From NCBI GenBank assembly GCA_020746105.1, contig CM036632.1:4898001-4962000 (forward strand): 64,000 nt of DNA. Direction: 5' to 3'. The DNA is from Trogon surrucura (taxonomy: Eukaryota > Chordata > Aves > Trogoniformes > Trogonidae). Positions 46,901 through 61,900 of the stretch are shown piece by piece. The translations under genes were made by a program, and so were the position numbers. The first letter of the stretch is position 1, and each line of letters starts with the position of its first letter. Below the pieces are notes generated by a model, which made no database searches, was not told the DNA's origin, and saw only the letters and a program-made list of their open reading frames with translations.

Positions 46901-49900
46901 AGGGTAGCAGACGTGTGTATGATTTACTAAGTACTGAACTATGTAGGAATGTCTCATTAGATATATTTTATAAAGGTAGAGCAAGGTTGTGAAGAAATAG
47001 AACTTCTGTGAAGAGGTGGATTATTCTAGGACTCATGAGCTCTTCTTTCTGTAGGTGGTTAGTGAGTTTAAGCAGAAGATTCTCAAGCTAGAACAACAGT
47101 GCAAGGAGAAAGACAACACTATTAGGTATGTCTTGGGGGACTGGAGGCTTGTGTTGGATCAGATAATAAAGGAAATTTGAAATCTCTGTTATTTTTCGTC
47201 TGTAGTCTTCCATTCCTTAAGACGTTTTAATGAACTCTGAGAGCATATTATCAGTTATAAACCACCCACCCAGAATTTGTAAACCAACAGATATTGTGGT
47301 TCCTTTGCTGCTCTGACCGGATTATTTTTGTATTATTCTATTTTCAGCAAATTCCAGGCAGAGATGAAGACTTCTAATTTGGAAGAAATGAGGATGGCAA
47401 TGGAAACCTACTACGAAGAGGTATGTTGGACAGGTGCTTCGAAGTGCATACAGGAGAGGAGTTGAGTCAAAATATAAATAGAGTGTCACCTAAGGGACAA
47501 ACGTGTTGCATTAGCAATGTCAGCTTCCATAGCTAGCTCCTTAATGAAATCTGTATTTCATATTTCACAGGTTCATCGTCTCCAACTCCTCCTGGCAAAA
47601 TCTGAGACTATGAGGAAAAAGTATGTTTAATTCTTTTGAGACAAATATTTGTGTATATGTATTTGAGATGGCACTCGTATGCTACTTTAACTGATGGAAA
47701 ACAACCACACGGGAATGGTTTATTTTGTAATTTAGATTGCTGGATGTGCTTTTTTAGTACTGCTTTGGTTGACTTCACAGCCCTGGCATAGGTCTTGGTC
47801 ATCTTTCTTTTTTTATTTTTGGTAGATAGATCATTTTTTGGATGTGGAAAAAATATTAGGGCTGTTTAGAAGGTACACGAAAGCTTTGAAAATTTATCTC
47901 TCAAATAAAATCCATCTTTCTCCAGAATCACACTTATTCAGATATCGCTGGTGATTGAAACAAACACACTAGATGTTTGACATTTTACTGTCGCGTCAGT
48001 TCTGCATCTTGCTCTAGGGTGTATGTTGCAAAGCAGGTATTTGAGAGGAAACGTTATTTTCCTGTGGTACAGAGAGACAGATCCACAGGTCAGGGTAGGT
48101 TTTGTCATATATCCGTGAGTGACTCTAGCAAGACCCTGTGAGAGAATCTTGTACTAGGTCTTGTCACTAGTATGTGAGTGTGTACGTGGTGGTGAGGGTG
48201 AGCAGTTTATAGAGGAAGTAAAAATCAAAGCACAAAGGCAAAAGACAAAGCTGCAGGAAGAGAGCAAATTAAAAGCATCTACGCAAGTGAGGGTTATGTG
48301 AGCTGACAAGAGGGTAATAGTCCTGTGGGATAGGAAAATTTGCTACCGCACCGCTTCAAAGTATGCTTGCACTCCTAGTGTTAAGTACAACCAACTGTCT
48401 TAATTTGGGGTGTAATTATTTGGATTGATAGAAACATCTGAGAACTCTTTATGGGTCACTACATACACTACTTGTGTTTTCCTAATTCAATGTCTCTTGT
48501 GGATTGAAAACTGCAAGTTGTCCTGTCGCTGTTTTAAAAAAAGAAGATGGGAAAAAAAATCTCTTGGCTCAGGCATACAGTGACACATCTCGAGGCTGTT
48601 AAGCCATTTACAGGTGAAAATGAGTTATCAGATCTTTTCCTTGTCCTCGTTTATTTGTAACCTCAAAAAAGCAGTGGTCAGGGCAGCCTCTCCATTATGT
48701 GACTGTCAGTCTAGTTGACAGGCTGAGGACTGAAATAATAAATGATGTTGAAGGTCAGGGCTCTGGCACATAGAGTTGTAGGAGAGCGTTTCTTTCATGA
48801 TGCTTGTCTGTGTTATTTCTGGCTGAAGTGAATGACACTGAGCTCCTCTTTTTCTGTGTTAATGCTGAAATATGATTATTTGTATGTGAAGCTGTAGTAT
48901 CCAATTGTAGCTAAAAACTAGTCCTTAAAAGGGTCCACAGGTCTTTCATTTAGATTTTGATGGGCTTAAAGTAATGTCACTCACCAATATGGTTACGATT
49001 TCTGTAATTTCTGTCACTTCCTGGTTTTGGTGGTGTGTTGTGTTTCAATTTTACTTTGTTTGGTTGGGTTTTTTTCCTCCTGGCTGGTACAGCTGTATGA
49101 ATAGTCATCCATGATATCTGGACAGATGTATTTGTTTGGGATTTTTTTGTGGCTTCATTTCCTTGTAATTTCCAAAAGGTAAATTAGATTCAGCTTTTCA
49201 CTCTGATGTGCTAATTATTCCAGTGGACGAGATGTAAGATTCCTTCACAAACTGGCCTGTGATTGGCAGTGGTGTTTGTCCAAAAGCAGGTCTGTCAATT
49301 ACTTCAGAGCTCTGTTTCCAGAAGTCAATATTTCAGAATTTTTAAGAATCCTAGCAATGAAGAACAAGTATTTCATCTCACTAGAAATCTTTGTGAACAA
49401 ACTTTAAAACTGTGCATCTAAGAGCTGAGATTTTCCCCCTTTTATTAGAAAAAAAAGCAAGATCACTATAGAATATTAAAAACAGTTTTAACACGTAGCA
49501 AGCTTTCCTTTTTCAGATTCTTTTTATTGCCATGTTGATGTTAGCTGTACTCTTCAGATCTGTTTCAAATCTCTGATTGATTGAAAAGTATCTTAAATGA
49601 AAAATGTACCCACTGGAGTAGTTTCTTTTACATTAGAGCAGCATTCACAGTTATTTGAAAATTCACTTGTGTGTTGGATTGGCTTGAGAGTTATTCCATC
49701 TATGAATAGCTATCGCTCTCTCTCCCAATTTCCATCTGTTTAAGTGAAAGAAAGCAACTCAGAGCACGCAGGTTAACTTTCTGTTTTCCGGAGGAGTCTC
49801 CCAATTGGCTGGAGATAAGTGTGTTTAAATCAGTGGTCTGCAGAGCGCTGGTAAAACATTATAAGGTTGATTAACAAAAGAGATAGAACACCTAATAAGT

Positions 49901-52900
49901 AAAACTCATACAAGCACCTGAGTTTATGCGTTAATGAAACAGAGTAGGGGAGGAAGTAAAAGTAATAAAGGAATTTTCAAAGTTTATCTTCTTTTAATTT
50001 GCGTCAAAGAAAGAATTGCGGAAGTGTTGAGCAAGATGGTCTCTGTGTTTTTTCCTAAAGGAGTAGGTAACTCCTCCAGTAAAAAAATGTTGAGAAATGC
50101 AATTGGGGGGGAGCTGAGGCAGTTAATTTAGCTAACTGACTTGAATAGTGAGGCTGTTCCACTCCTAATGCTCCTTCTTCATTCTATGCTTTTAAGTTAA
50201 CTTTCTGGTTTTGACCCTGTTTCCAAGTACAGAGGGCAGAGATACCCAAAAACGACTAAAGGCACTGAATGCTGCTGTCCTGCGGTTATCCAGAAACGTC
50301 AAGGAACTGCAGAGTGAGAATCGGAGGCTGAAAGAAGATCTAGATCATGTGCTGAGCAGCTCTCCTCCTTCCAGTAAAACAAAAAGTACGTGCTGAAAAG
50401 TTGGTGAACATAGGCCAAGGGTTTTAGGTACATTTGAAAGATGTTTTTGAGAGCAGGACCCTACAATCATAGAAAGAAGGGAGTTATTACAAAGGTGAAG
50501 ATTCGGGAGAGGCAGAGGTTGGAATGAGAAGCTTTTTACAGGAGTCTCTCTCTGACTTTTGGGTTCGCTGCTCCAGTCAGACCTGGTTTCCTTTATTCCT
50601 GAGAATTCTGGACTGGAATCACTTGAAGATTTAACATTTCACTGGAAAACTGCTTTTCAGTTGTTGAACTGATGAATGTGACTGGTTTATATTGATTTCT
50701 GAGCTAATTGGTGTAGAAGTCAGATATTTTGAGACCGTTCTCTGTTTTTCATTACTGCTTATTTAAAGTTAGGGTTCAGAGATCTTTAGATTGTCTCTAT
50801 ATGGACAGAAGTTTTGAAAAGCGAGAATAATGTTAACTCACTGCTACAGTTTCATTTTTAAAACCTTGTTATTGTATTTAGATTATAGTGAGTGGAGCAA
50901 GCAGAGGCTGGTGAGACGGATTTCAGAACTAGAAAAAGTAAGTAATCATAATCATATGGGCATCTTACCTGTCTTTGAGCAGAAAATGCAGGACCACTGA
51001 GATCCTTATGGCACGTAGTCCTTCAGTGTATCAACCTTGTGCGTTCTGGCACGTATGTGTAAACTGATGTGTGTACCATGTGCCCTTCCTGTTTTTTTTT
51101 TTCTTTTCTCATGCTTGTTACATATAGATGTACATTTTAAAATTAATTTTTGTTTGATTTTTTTTTTTTTTTTCTCATGGCCTAAATGAAATAGTTTCAT
51201 ACTCAGTTTAATTTTCTTTTTTTTGTTTTGTGGTGTTCCTGTAAATTTATCTTGGTTTAGAAAGTCTGCGCCATGGAGAACACCAGGGTGTCATCAGCAG
51301 AGAGCGAGTCGTCACAGTTACTTGCTGTGTCATCTTCACCTTCTGTAGACCTGGGTGATCCAGTCTCTCAACAGGTAGACCATGTTGAGGAATGTCATCG
51401 CCTCCAACGGGTAGTGAAGAAACTGAAGAGTGATAGGAAGGCACTTCAAAATCTCCTACTCAATAGAGAGTAAGTGCAAGTCTTGCCTGAGGTGTTGTTC
51501 TTCTGTAGGTGTGAGTTATTTGATTATTTCCTATCACTTCATGAAATTGTTTAATAAGTCCTTCATACTTTCAGCAAGAAAGCAAATTTTGAGGGTCCCT
51601 TCAATTTTTGTTTCAAAATTTTCTTTGAGTCCTACTAGCATTACAAAATTGCACTGCAAGAAAAAAAGGCAGAGAATGGAAAATGAGAACGTCTGCTTGT
51701 TTCTAACCCATTTTTCAAGGCATGTTTTTTGCCAACGAAACTGAAAAGCCTTTGAAAGGGTTATATTTCACTTCAGGCAGTACTTCTCACAAGTATTTTG
51801 CTGTCAGAATTTGTCGTATTTTGTCCTGGTCCACCACTTTCTCCACTTATGCCTGCCTTCTGCCACAGGATGCGCTGTGACTTCTTTTCTCCCCAGCAAG
51901 CAATTGATTTGCAGTTTGTATTGCCTGGACTCGTTTGGTGTGTCAGTGCATAAGGACAGGCAGGTCAATCGGATCGTGAGCAGAGACGTGCCCACAACCG
52001 TGCGTTGCTGATAAGACACAGCCTCTCGCGTCAACTCGCCCCTGGAGGAAAATGCTTAGTGAGAGCGTGCAAAGAGGCCTTTGGCTTCTGAACAACGTGT
52101 GCTTGCGTTTTGTTTTGTTCAAAAGGAGAACTTAAACACGCAGTTACTTCAGAAATTTGAGAACCTTTTCTTATTTAGAAGATTAAGCAAAAAATAACTG
52201 CTTTGTTCAAGTGTGAACGTCGTAAGTATTGCTTAGGTTCCCTTATGCCTTTGTAGATTAGATGTCCAGCAGTTACTCCAGGCTAAGACTGAAGTGGAGC
52301 TGGAGCTGCAGAAGTGTCAGAATAAGATGGAAGAAAGGAGTACAGAAGAACAGATTTTAAGGTGCCACGTTTTGTATTAGTAGATCCTTTGAGAACCAAA
52401 AAAAGTATAATTCTCTTTTCAAGTGGCTCAAAATCCATAGGAGTTCATTTGAACTCCAGGGACCTGGAAATTCATTTAAGCGCAACTATTCTGGAGGGAT
52501 GGAGTAAGTTAGTAGGAGAAGAAATCCAAAGCGGTTTTGGAGGAAGTGGAAGAGTAAGAAGTACAGTAAAAATAAGAAATTATAGTAAAAATTTATAAGA
52601 TAAATGGAGAAAGCAAGCTGCCACGTTGGGGTCAGAGACTTTTTTTTTCCTCTTTCTAAGAAAAAAATAGTATCTTTTACCTTAACCTATACTTCTAAAC
52701 CATTGCCAATACATTACTCCATTTATTTAGTGTATTCTCTGTAGCTGTTGGTAATAGTCCTTCTGCAAGGGTGGCAGAAAACAAGTTATTTCATTATTGC
52801 TTTGTAAAAAAAGATTTGGACAGACAAGTGCACAACTATAGCAGATCTAGATGCAATATTGATAGTATCAAGGGTACCACCGTAACCTTGGGACTTTTTA

Positions 52901-55900
52901 ATTGTAATATAAGGCTGTGGTATCACAACTTGAGACCTAGTATTACGTGTTGTGAGACCTGGTGTTACATGTCTGTTACTATAAGAATATGTATCATGTT
53001 ATCTGAGCACTTTCCCCACTTTGGCCATTAAAAAAAAAAAAAAAGGCAACAAAATCTCATGAGATAGGTTCAATATTTTCAAAGCAGGATCAACAGAAAA
53101 TTTCTAGCTATAAATATTTCTGCTTTTCTGACCATAGTGAGGAAATCCAGAACCTGGCACAGAAAGTAGGGAAATTGGAGTCTAAATTGGAGGAAGAGAA
53201 GAGACAAATGGCAGAAGATACAACAGAAAAGCTCATTAAGGTACAGACACACGTTTTTGTGAATTTTTTTATTTTCCCTTGCATCTAACTAATATATTGC
53301 AAGTTGAGCTAATAGTTGTGTCTTTTCAGAGAGACATTGAATCTTGTCATGAGAGTTCTGAATGATGGTTAATTCCCAGCATTTGTTGATAAATTGTTTC
53401 AATAATCACCACTGAATTTTTTTTTTTTTTTGGAGCTGTTCTTTTAGTGTTCTTTTTGTCTTATTCAGTGGAATATTGCAAAAGTCATACACTTTTAAGT
53501 GTTTGTCTTACTTTAAAAAAAAAGACATTTTTTGTTTTGCTTATATCTTTGTATATCATCACTAAAAACTAATTGAAAATTATTACTTGAGATTTTGATC
53601 ATTGGTGCTTAAAAATAAATGGACCCTAAAATACAGGTAGTAAAAAATATGAATAAAAATGTCCACTAGCTTAAGAGGGTGCTGTTTTTTTGATATACTG
53701 TGCAATTCTTTAGATTCTTTTTTGTATGTTATAGGCTGATGGATGCTAGATGATGTTTTGAATACCAAGTAACTTGAGCCTTTAAAAACAGCCAACAAAC
53801 AGCTCTTTTTTCCTCTGCAGGCTATATATATTCTTGGCCAGTAACCATCCATTTACTGAAATGTTCCCATTATTTGTAATTATCACTAAGTTCCTACCAA
53901 TTTTTCATTTTAATAGTAGGTTGTCATTTTTAATATAACATGATCCATTTGCTAAACTTAAGCCCGTAACTCAGCGGTTTTAGGTTATAAATAAATCCTC
54001 TTCACAGAATCGAGAGGGTTTTTTCAAAGTCTGTAAAATCTCTTTTTCCTCTACTTAGAACTCTACACCAACAAATTAAATTAGTCTTCTAAAATTGCAG
54101 TTAACGTTTGTTTGGCAAGGGAGATATGACAATTAGTATGGGATAATTAGGGATCAAAAGAATCAGATGGTGAGAGGTGGAATATGCAACCACACCTCAG
54201 AAGAAATAACTGGAATAATGTCTTGTGTTCTTGGTTTCTTTCATTTTCCTCTAATGAATTTCTTCAAGATAGAAGAGTTACGCCAATTTCTACAAGCTCT
54301 CTGTCTTGTTGGTGTTGCATGGTGGCCAATTCATCAGTAAGTTTCAACACATGGTTGTGTGTTAGAGTTGCCAGAGAGTTCCTCACTTGACAAATACCAG
54401 CCTTTCCTGGAGAAGAATTGCAAAATTGGGTATCCTGACACTTGTTCTTGGTCTGTCGATAACATACAAACCATTTCTGATCAGCACGGGAGTGGGTTCC
54501 ACTGTTGGAGCTCCTATTGCTGTAGCAATGCATAGAAAAATAGGAGTGTGTTTAAGTGAAAACATTTCCATTCCCATGTTCTGCTAACAGCTAAGATGGG
54601 GAAGTGTCTCACTGTAGCTGTCTTTAGTGTAAGTTCAGGATTCTCCTTTGCAGCCTTCGCCAGTCTGCGTGGTTAAAGGTAAAGAAGATCATAGGAAGGA
54701 GCAAGCAGCCAAAATCATCCAGAGACAGTGGAAGATGTACCGAAACAAGGTGAGAGTCTCCTACCAGGGAACAGTGGGGATCGTACCCCCTCTGAATCTT
54801 ACTTTTGTTTAGTGTCTACAGTAGCCTGCAGCTGGGCTGAAGGACCTGCAGCAGTGCTTCTCAGTATGATTCCTTACCACCGTCTTTTCTTCCACTGCTT
54901 TTTTCAACTCCTTCCTGCTGCTTCTTTTGCCTTTGCTCCCTAGAACCATGTTACCATGTTGTTTCTGCTGTGAGAGAGCCAGTTTCTGAATTGGGAGTCT
55001 GGGTGAGCGGAGAACCGTAGCAGTGTTTGAAGCAGCACTGCTGCTCTTGCTTCCTAGGAGTATGACTGAGAAGTTAAATCCCCCTTACAGAAATCCTCCA
55101 GAGAATACAGGAAGTTTCATGTATTGAGTTGCTCTCAACTATGACAAAATGGCCTAGAAAAAAAAGTATTAACCTTGGATTTTGTTCTGTGGACAATAAC
55201 ATAATCCTGCTTTTTCCATGTGAGGTGGGCCTTGTAAATACTTCTTGGGAAATTAAAGATAAAAGCTGCTTTTTTTTTTTTTTTGCTCCCTGAAGTTTGA
55301 GTTGTCAGGTGGAGGTGGGACTGGTATTTCTATGTGTTTCAATTGTTGGGGAAAATTTGGGAAATATTTATTAGATAATACCACAAATACATACAAGTTT
55401 TAACTTAGGTGTTTTTCATTTCAGAAAGAAGAAATTGAGCTGGATGAGGTGAGTGTGCTTGTGACACCTAACAAAACAGTAGAACAGATTAATTTGTATC
55501 AAAAGACAAATAACTTTTATTTTTCAAGGGGTTTTATTGTGTAATATGAACTGTTGTACCGAGATCATGTTTATTCTTCAGGCTGCCTTATGATCTACCT
55601 TCTGACATCCTGGTTTTGATATACCTTGTCAAAGTGTTCCCTTTTTGGTCTTGAATTTTCTGTACTTGGTACCTTGTGCAAGATGAACACTTCTGAATAT
55701 TTTGAACAAAACTTGATACAAACAGAGAGGATTTTTTTTTTATGCTACCTGATTCTAATAATATTTTCATATTCACAATCACAAGTGTCCTAGAGAGATT
55801 TGGAGTAGAAATTTGAAGCCTTTGCTAAGAAGAAATGTCTCTGAGTATTATGAAGAAATTGACATTGTTTGACAAACCTGATGCTTTTGATAAATGTTTT

Positions 55901-58900
55901 GCACGTTGTTGTCCAAGCACAAGAGAGCATCTTCTATTTGTTTCTTCCAGAACATTACTTTCAGAAAGTAAACCTAATTCTAACTGTGTGATGCAAACAC
56001 ACTGTTTTTACATCTATATGCTTTTTGTTGATGAGAATCCAGTAAAATCTCTGAGTAGAGCGGTAAGACTAATGTTCAATATCATCACCACAATGGTCTG
56101 CCAGACCTGGCTTGATTTCTGATTGTACCGGAGCCTGCTGGACAGCCAGAAACTCATACGGAAATAGGAGCATGTTCCTTTGTTTGTGAAATATAGGCTA
56201 GTGTTGGCAGGTAGAACCTACCTGCGTTTGATAAGATCACTCATAAACACTTCCCAGATGGAATTTATGCCATGGAGATGTATCTGTATGGGCTGTCACA
56301 GGCTGGGGATTCTCTGGATTGCAGCAGAGTACCTGTGAAGGGATGGGGATGTGTGCGTATCTCTTAAAGATAAGAAAATGTCAAGCCATCAGTGAGTTTT
56401 GGTTGCATGGGGAAAAATTGTTTTTCCCATGCGCCTCTTCCTTTTGGACTCTTGTTTTAATTTATAGCTGTTATCTTTCAAAGGAGCTAACATCTACTCA
56501 TTTCTTTCTGCTCTAGGCAGTTGTTATGCTTCAGGCAGCTTTCAGAGGGCATTTAGCGCGACAGAAGCTGTTACTGAATAGCAGGATGCATTCTGCAAAA
56601 TCTCACGACAAGGTAATTGTTGGGGCAAACGGGTATTCAGGCATCCCATTGTTTTAGTTTACAGTCTGAAATGCTGTACTTCGAGACTTAATTCTCTGCA
56701 TCACTTGGTGATGTTTTAATGTGCTGGTTGACAGCACCACCATAATTCCATAAATATACTGGCCTCACTCCCTGCCTTCCTTTCAATCTTCTCTAGTTCA
56801 CAGTTTTTCTTAGAGGTAAAACTGTAACTTCTCTATGTTATGGACTCTAGCCAGGTCTGCTCTTTATATCTGGTTCTCCCTTCACCTAGTAACGTACCTT
56901 TAACTCTTGAATTCAGAATGCTATTGAAAACTGTATTTGCTCTCAAGTGTTCGCTAATGAATCCTTATAGTAGTAGACAAACCTTTGTCACTGATGTTCA
57001 GAAATAAGAATTTAGAAAGCGTCTTTGATTGGATTGAAAAGTAAAGGAATCTTGTGTGTGGCATGCTCAACCCAAAACTTGTAATGTCCTTTGTCACAAC
57101 TTGCTCCAGATTGCTCAGTTCTAAATATGAAAAAATTTCCTTACCAATTAAACACTTAGTTTCTGTAAATGATTTGCCAACTTCTATAAACATCCTTTGT
57201 ACCTTTAGCAGGCTAAAGTTAATTTGTAATTCTCCCTCCAAGTTGTCCTGGTTGCAGTTTACATGCACTTTTATTTCAGTAAACTGGGCCAATGTAGTAG
57301 GACTGAATAGTTCTGCCTGATACAAGCAGAAAATATATCTGTCATGAGGGTTGCCTTACCTCCTTTGACTTTGAAAGGTTTCCTTCCTGGAAAATAAATT
57401 AACTTCCCTTCCAGGTGGCTGCTCTTTCATTAACTGAATACGGATGCTTCAAAGTACGTGTGATGATCAGATTTGCATTTCCTGTTAATTTAATCTTACA
57501 GAACCTTAAAGACTGCCAACCAAAATATGGGAATATTTGCTCTACCACCACTTTCACAATCAGGAGTAAGATTGTGAAAGTTTCTGTCAAGATTCTGTGC
57601 AATCTAAACAGTCCTTTTTCTTTAATCTGATTGCTTTGCAGAACTCCTGCATGTCTTCCATGTCAAAGTCCTTGAGCTTGGCTTCTGATTGTGGGGAGAG
57701 AGATGAGATCGTGACGTTCATCCAATCCGTTTTCAGGGCTCACTTGGCACGTACAGTACTGCTAGAGGAGAGGTGAGTGAGGATTAGATATTTTTGCAAC
57801 ATGTGGTAGCAAAATCGGTTTTGTTACAGGAGAGGTGTCATTTTTATAGAATTTTAATGTGGGCTCCTTGGCTGAGAAAGAGGACAAGGCTATTGTTCCA
57901 ACAAGGGTGAGTTTGGTCTTGAGAAAATTCAAAGCGTATGCAGCTAAAACTCTTTCTTGTTGAAGCAGTAGTCTTCCCATATCCTGTTGCATGTTCTTTT
58001 CCATAGTGATCCAGAGGATCAAGAATTCAAACTCAATAGCCAATGAGACTATTAGGCAGATATTCTTAACTGCGGCACTGAGAGACACACGGGGATATTT
58101 CCACAGCGTGTGCTTACCCTGGCTTTGTCTTGGTTCTGGTTATGTGCATTCACTACATACATATTTATTACATTTTCACGAAATAATTATATCTCCTCCT
58201 ATTCCAAGAGCTATTTACGCACTCATTTCACTTCCATTCTACTGTCTTTATCTTCGTCTGCTGTTACTTCTTATTTTGGCCTGTCTTGGTGGTTGTCGGA
58301 TGCCTCTGGTGGTCGTTTACTTCATCACTCCTCTTCCTCTTCTTTTGGTGAACTTCTCTATTGCTTGGCATATTCTAGGGTGAGAACTGGCTCCAGTTAG
58401 CGGCCGGCAGTAAGGTTCTGCCTTGAAGCAACTCTTCTGTTCCCCCCTTCAGTTACAAGTTATCTTTTTTATAAAGCAACTATTGAGCTTAACTAATTCT
58501 GTTCTCACGGCTGTATTCCCACAGTCTGTTAATGCCTTCCATTCTTTATTTCAATAGCAATGAGGAAAAGTAAAGTAAAATAATTACTTTTTGAAAAAAA
58601 ACCCTCACAAAATAAAACTTACACTTGCTATTAAACTGATTGCTAATACACCCACTTAATATAAATGAATCTGAAGCCCTAACATGTAAAAGTTAAGGGT
58701 TATGTGGAGGAAGAACAGGGAGAAGCTAGAATACCATTTAGTGACTTCAGCTCAAGAAAAACATGGTAATTTGCTTACTGCTTAGGCTCATAGTGACTCT
58801 GGCTTGAAAACTACTTCCTTTCTCTCCAGGGTTTACTGCTTCAGAAGTTTTTAATATTGGCTACCATGGTTACAAGGAGACTTACATAGCTGTCACCTCA

Positions 58901-61900
58901 CTTGTGTCTGAGTTCACTTCTGCAGGTGACAAGCTTTTGTCTCTCGGAGGCTAGCGACGTGAGAAACTTCTCGGCGTACCCTCTGTAGTCAGACTGCCTC
59001 GCACTATGCAGCGTGTCTTTTTGCAGGTCCTCTGTGTCCAGTGCACCCAGTGAGAAAGCAGATTCTGCTTCTGCAGTTCATGTTGCAGAGAAGAACCCAG
59101 TCTCAGCAGCACCCCAAAGACCTCCTCCAACCACGCTGTCTCCTCCTGGTAATCTCATTTCCCTCTGTGTTCCGAAGTACGTGTGTTTTGAGTGGGTGCG
59201 CACACAATTGTACAGAAAACATTTGCACATTCACATATATGCACAGATGCACACTTTGCACTCTGTGTGCGCTTCTTTCAGTTGGATGACATCGCAAGTC
59301 CCTTACATTGCAGTCCCTTACATAAAAATAAAAGCTCTGACAGTGTCAGCACCAGCTTCCTCACAGTGCTTTGCCTTTTTGTCACAGCTGTGTTTTGGAA
59401 GGTCTCTCTTTGGTGTGAGTGGCAATTATTCAAGGAACATGGTGTTCCCCTGTATTGCAAGTTTGCTTCCTTTTCAGTCCTTCCAGCCCCCTAGCTGTGA
59501 TATGGTACTTTCCACTACATTTTGGGCCCAAAGCCACGGACAAACTGAGAACATTTTCACCATCCTGACTTAGTTTCTGAAGGGGACAGACATCTGGTAA
59601 AAGGAACCATCCTGGTCAGCCATGTGTATTTAGTCACTTTTTTTTTTTCAGCAGCCTTCTGTTGCTGCAGTATGGGGAAAAAATTAAGTCCTGAATAGCC
59701 TTGCCAACTAGTACTGCTATAATGCAAACTGGGAAAATGTCTGTGTTTTTTAATGGCTCTTATGCCATTTGGTCTACTTCTTGAGTTCTTTGGTGCTGCT
59801 TGTGAGGAGATGGAGTTAAAGCCAGAGAGGCTTTTAAGAGGATGTTAGAAGTACTGAGTAGGAAAGGCAAAACAGTGATGCAGAGAAGACAACCTTAGAC
59901 ATGCAATTTCAAAGGAGTTAAATTGAAAACAATTGTTTCTATCCAGAGTGAGATATTTCAGGCTTTTATGGACCAGTTGGAGTAAAAAGATCAACTTTGA
60001 GGGTGACCTGAGAAACATTGACTTGTTTTTTGTCAGTGAAAAACTGACAGTCCCTGCAGACTTGCTCAGAAACAGAGCATGCTGTAAGCAGCTGCGGCTG
60101 TTTCTCTAAGATAGGAAATGAGGAATAAGCCAGATTTGCAGGGGTTGTGAATACAGAGGTTCTAATGATTTGTGCTTCTGGAAGAGTGCTTTGAAGACAC
60201 AAAGAAGGGCATAAGATTAAGCTAGTCTGGTAAATGCAGTAGTGTGCATATTAATACAGCACAGTCACTGTCTAGCTATGAGGTCTCCAAAGCTAACTTA
60301 TTGCAGAATCTGATGACAAAGTGATGGGTGAAGAAGTTCTGGAAGAATTTGTACTGGAAGGGACAGAGAGGAGACCATAAGTATTCAAACTTTCTTCTTT
60401 GCAGTCCTTTCCTGGTGAATATAAAAAAGGAGAGATTGTGATTGGCAGCAAATATTACCTGCTTTGATCTTATGAATGTGGAAGATGTTTTCAAAATCAG
60501 TGATGAGGGTGGGTTGTATCTCGGTAGCTGTGAGGAGGCAGACTGGGTATGTGCTTCTGTAACTGCACAACTGCCCAAAAGACTGTCTGGTGCTGAGGGG
60601 CTCTCTAATTATTAGCTTGTGGTGCACTGGAGAGTTTAACCAAACTCTCCCAAAAGACAAGTCAGGGAAAACCAACTAAAGGCCGGACAGTGCTCTGATG
60701 TAAATGCCACCTTATGAAGAAATGTTGACCCCTTGGCTCAAGGGGTCTGTTTGGTTATAGCAGGTTTTTAGTGTTCAATTCATGTAGCTTAGACAGGTTA
60801 ATGTTAACTGGAAGGCCATCATCAGTCATTCCTAGCTCATGACTGACTAAAAATTCGCTAGGAAAATTGGTTCCTGATGTAATGTACTTCACTGGTCATA
60901 CTGCAGCTTGGGGAGTACATGAGACAAGAAGCTTGTTTAACAGCTGAATGATTTAAATAAAATTCCTTTAGCTTTGAATCATGCAGCTGTTGAACAAGCG
61001 CTTGCTTCATTTGTCCCAAGGCCAGGCTTGCATTTTGTGACCTCTGGATCTTGCAACGATCTCAAATTTTCAGTGAAAATATGTATTGCAGTAAGTAATT
61101 TAATTTCACTAGTCTTTTGGCATTATTTTGAGAGGTATGGGTAAGGTGAAAGCGTGTTGTAAAGAACCTCATGCATCCACTAAAATAAATTTCTGTAATC
61201 CTTTTTTCTTTAAAAAAAAAAAAAGCAGAAGTGGTATAGCATTCAAATGTTACATAATTCAAATGCAAAGCAAGCAGCTAATGCTGCTTTGCTTGTCTTC
61301 AGAATGTGGACAGTACTTGGAGATTTGTAAAGCCATTTCTGCTGTGTCCCGTGAAATGGAACAGATAATAACAATCCAGCCTGTGAAACTTAGCATTTTA
61401 TTTCTTTCTGTCAGGGGAGTGACGAGAAGGAAGAATATGTTCTGTACATGCATAGCAATCTTGACTGAGGGCAGCATTTCTCTCTGAATATAAGTAACCA
61501 CTCTGGATACAGCTGTTCATTTGAGACTTTTTTTGAATCGTAAGGAATTTATATACAGCCCTTAAGTCTAATCAGTGTTTGCCCCTTCACAAGCACAAAG
61601 ATAAAGTTTTCCCTCAGAAGCATATTAAACTGAAGATGAGGACAAGAAAATCTCAGACATCAAGAGCACAATATAATCAAGAGTGTTTTGGACAATATTA
61701 AGCTGTTTCATATTATATGTCTGTGCATTGTTGGAGCTGCATGTTCTAGTTATCATGCCTGCTTCTGGAAGTTCTCTTTGCTCATCCTTATCTCCAATAC
61801 CACGGGCTCAGATATCTTCCTGGAAAAGAAAAAGAAGTCGTACGTTATTTGTTGATGGATGCAGAGGAGACTTTTTCTTAAGAAGTGGTGTGGTGCTTTG

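Larger units (their letters stand above)
40979..47570 (+). other. IQCE: IQCE introns between coding exons 1 and 11
   Basis: The introns are 40979-41523, 41572-42228, 42272-43390, 43532-43811, 43944-44922, 44994-45676, 45791-46471, 46523-47054, 47126-47347 and 47421-47570. The only element recognised is the hAT-like remnant at 44110-44275. Confidence 0.65.
50386..57641 (+). other. IQCE: IQCE introns between coding exons 12 and 20 (other than 16-17)
   Basis: The introns are 50386-50881, 50938-51260, 51470-52256, 52362-53137, 54750-55424, 55449-56516 and 56613-57641. They hold several poly-A or poly-T runs (for example near 51160, 53030 and 55270) but no recognised exon or transposon. Confidence 0.6.

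Noticed and set aside
54184..54587. Overlapping frames on both strands in an IQCE intron
   Set aside because: No splice support, no family resemblance, and the IQCE phase does not allow an added exon here without a frame change.
59013..59573. 186-codon plus-strand frame read as one exon
   Set aside because: Only 59027-59148 is IQCE coding. A donor at 59148 cuts the frame, and the phase joins exactly to the last exon at 63099.
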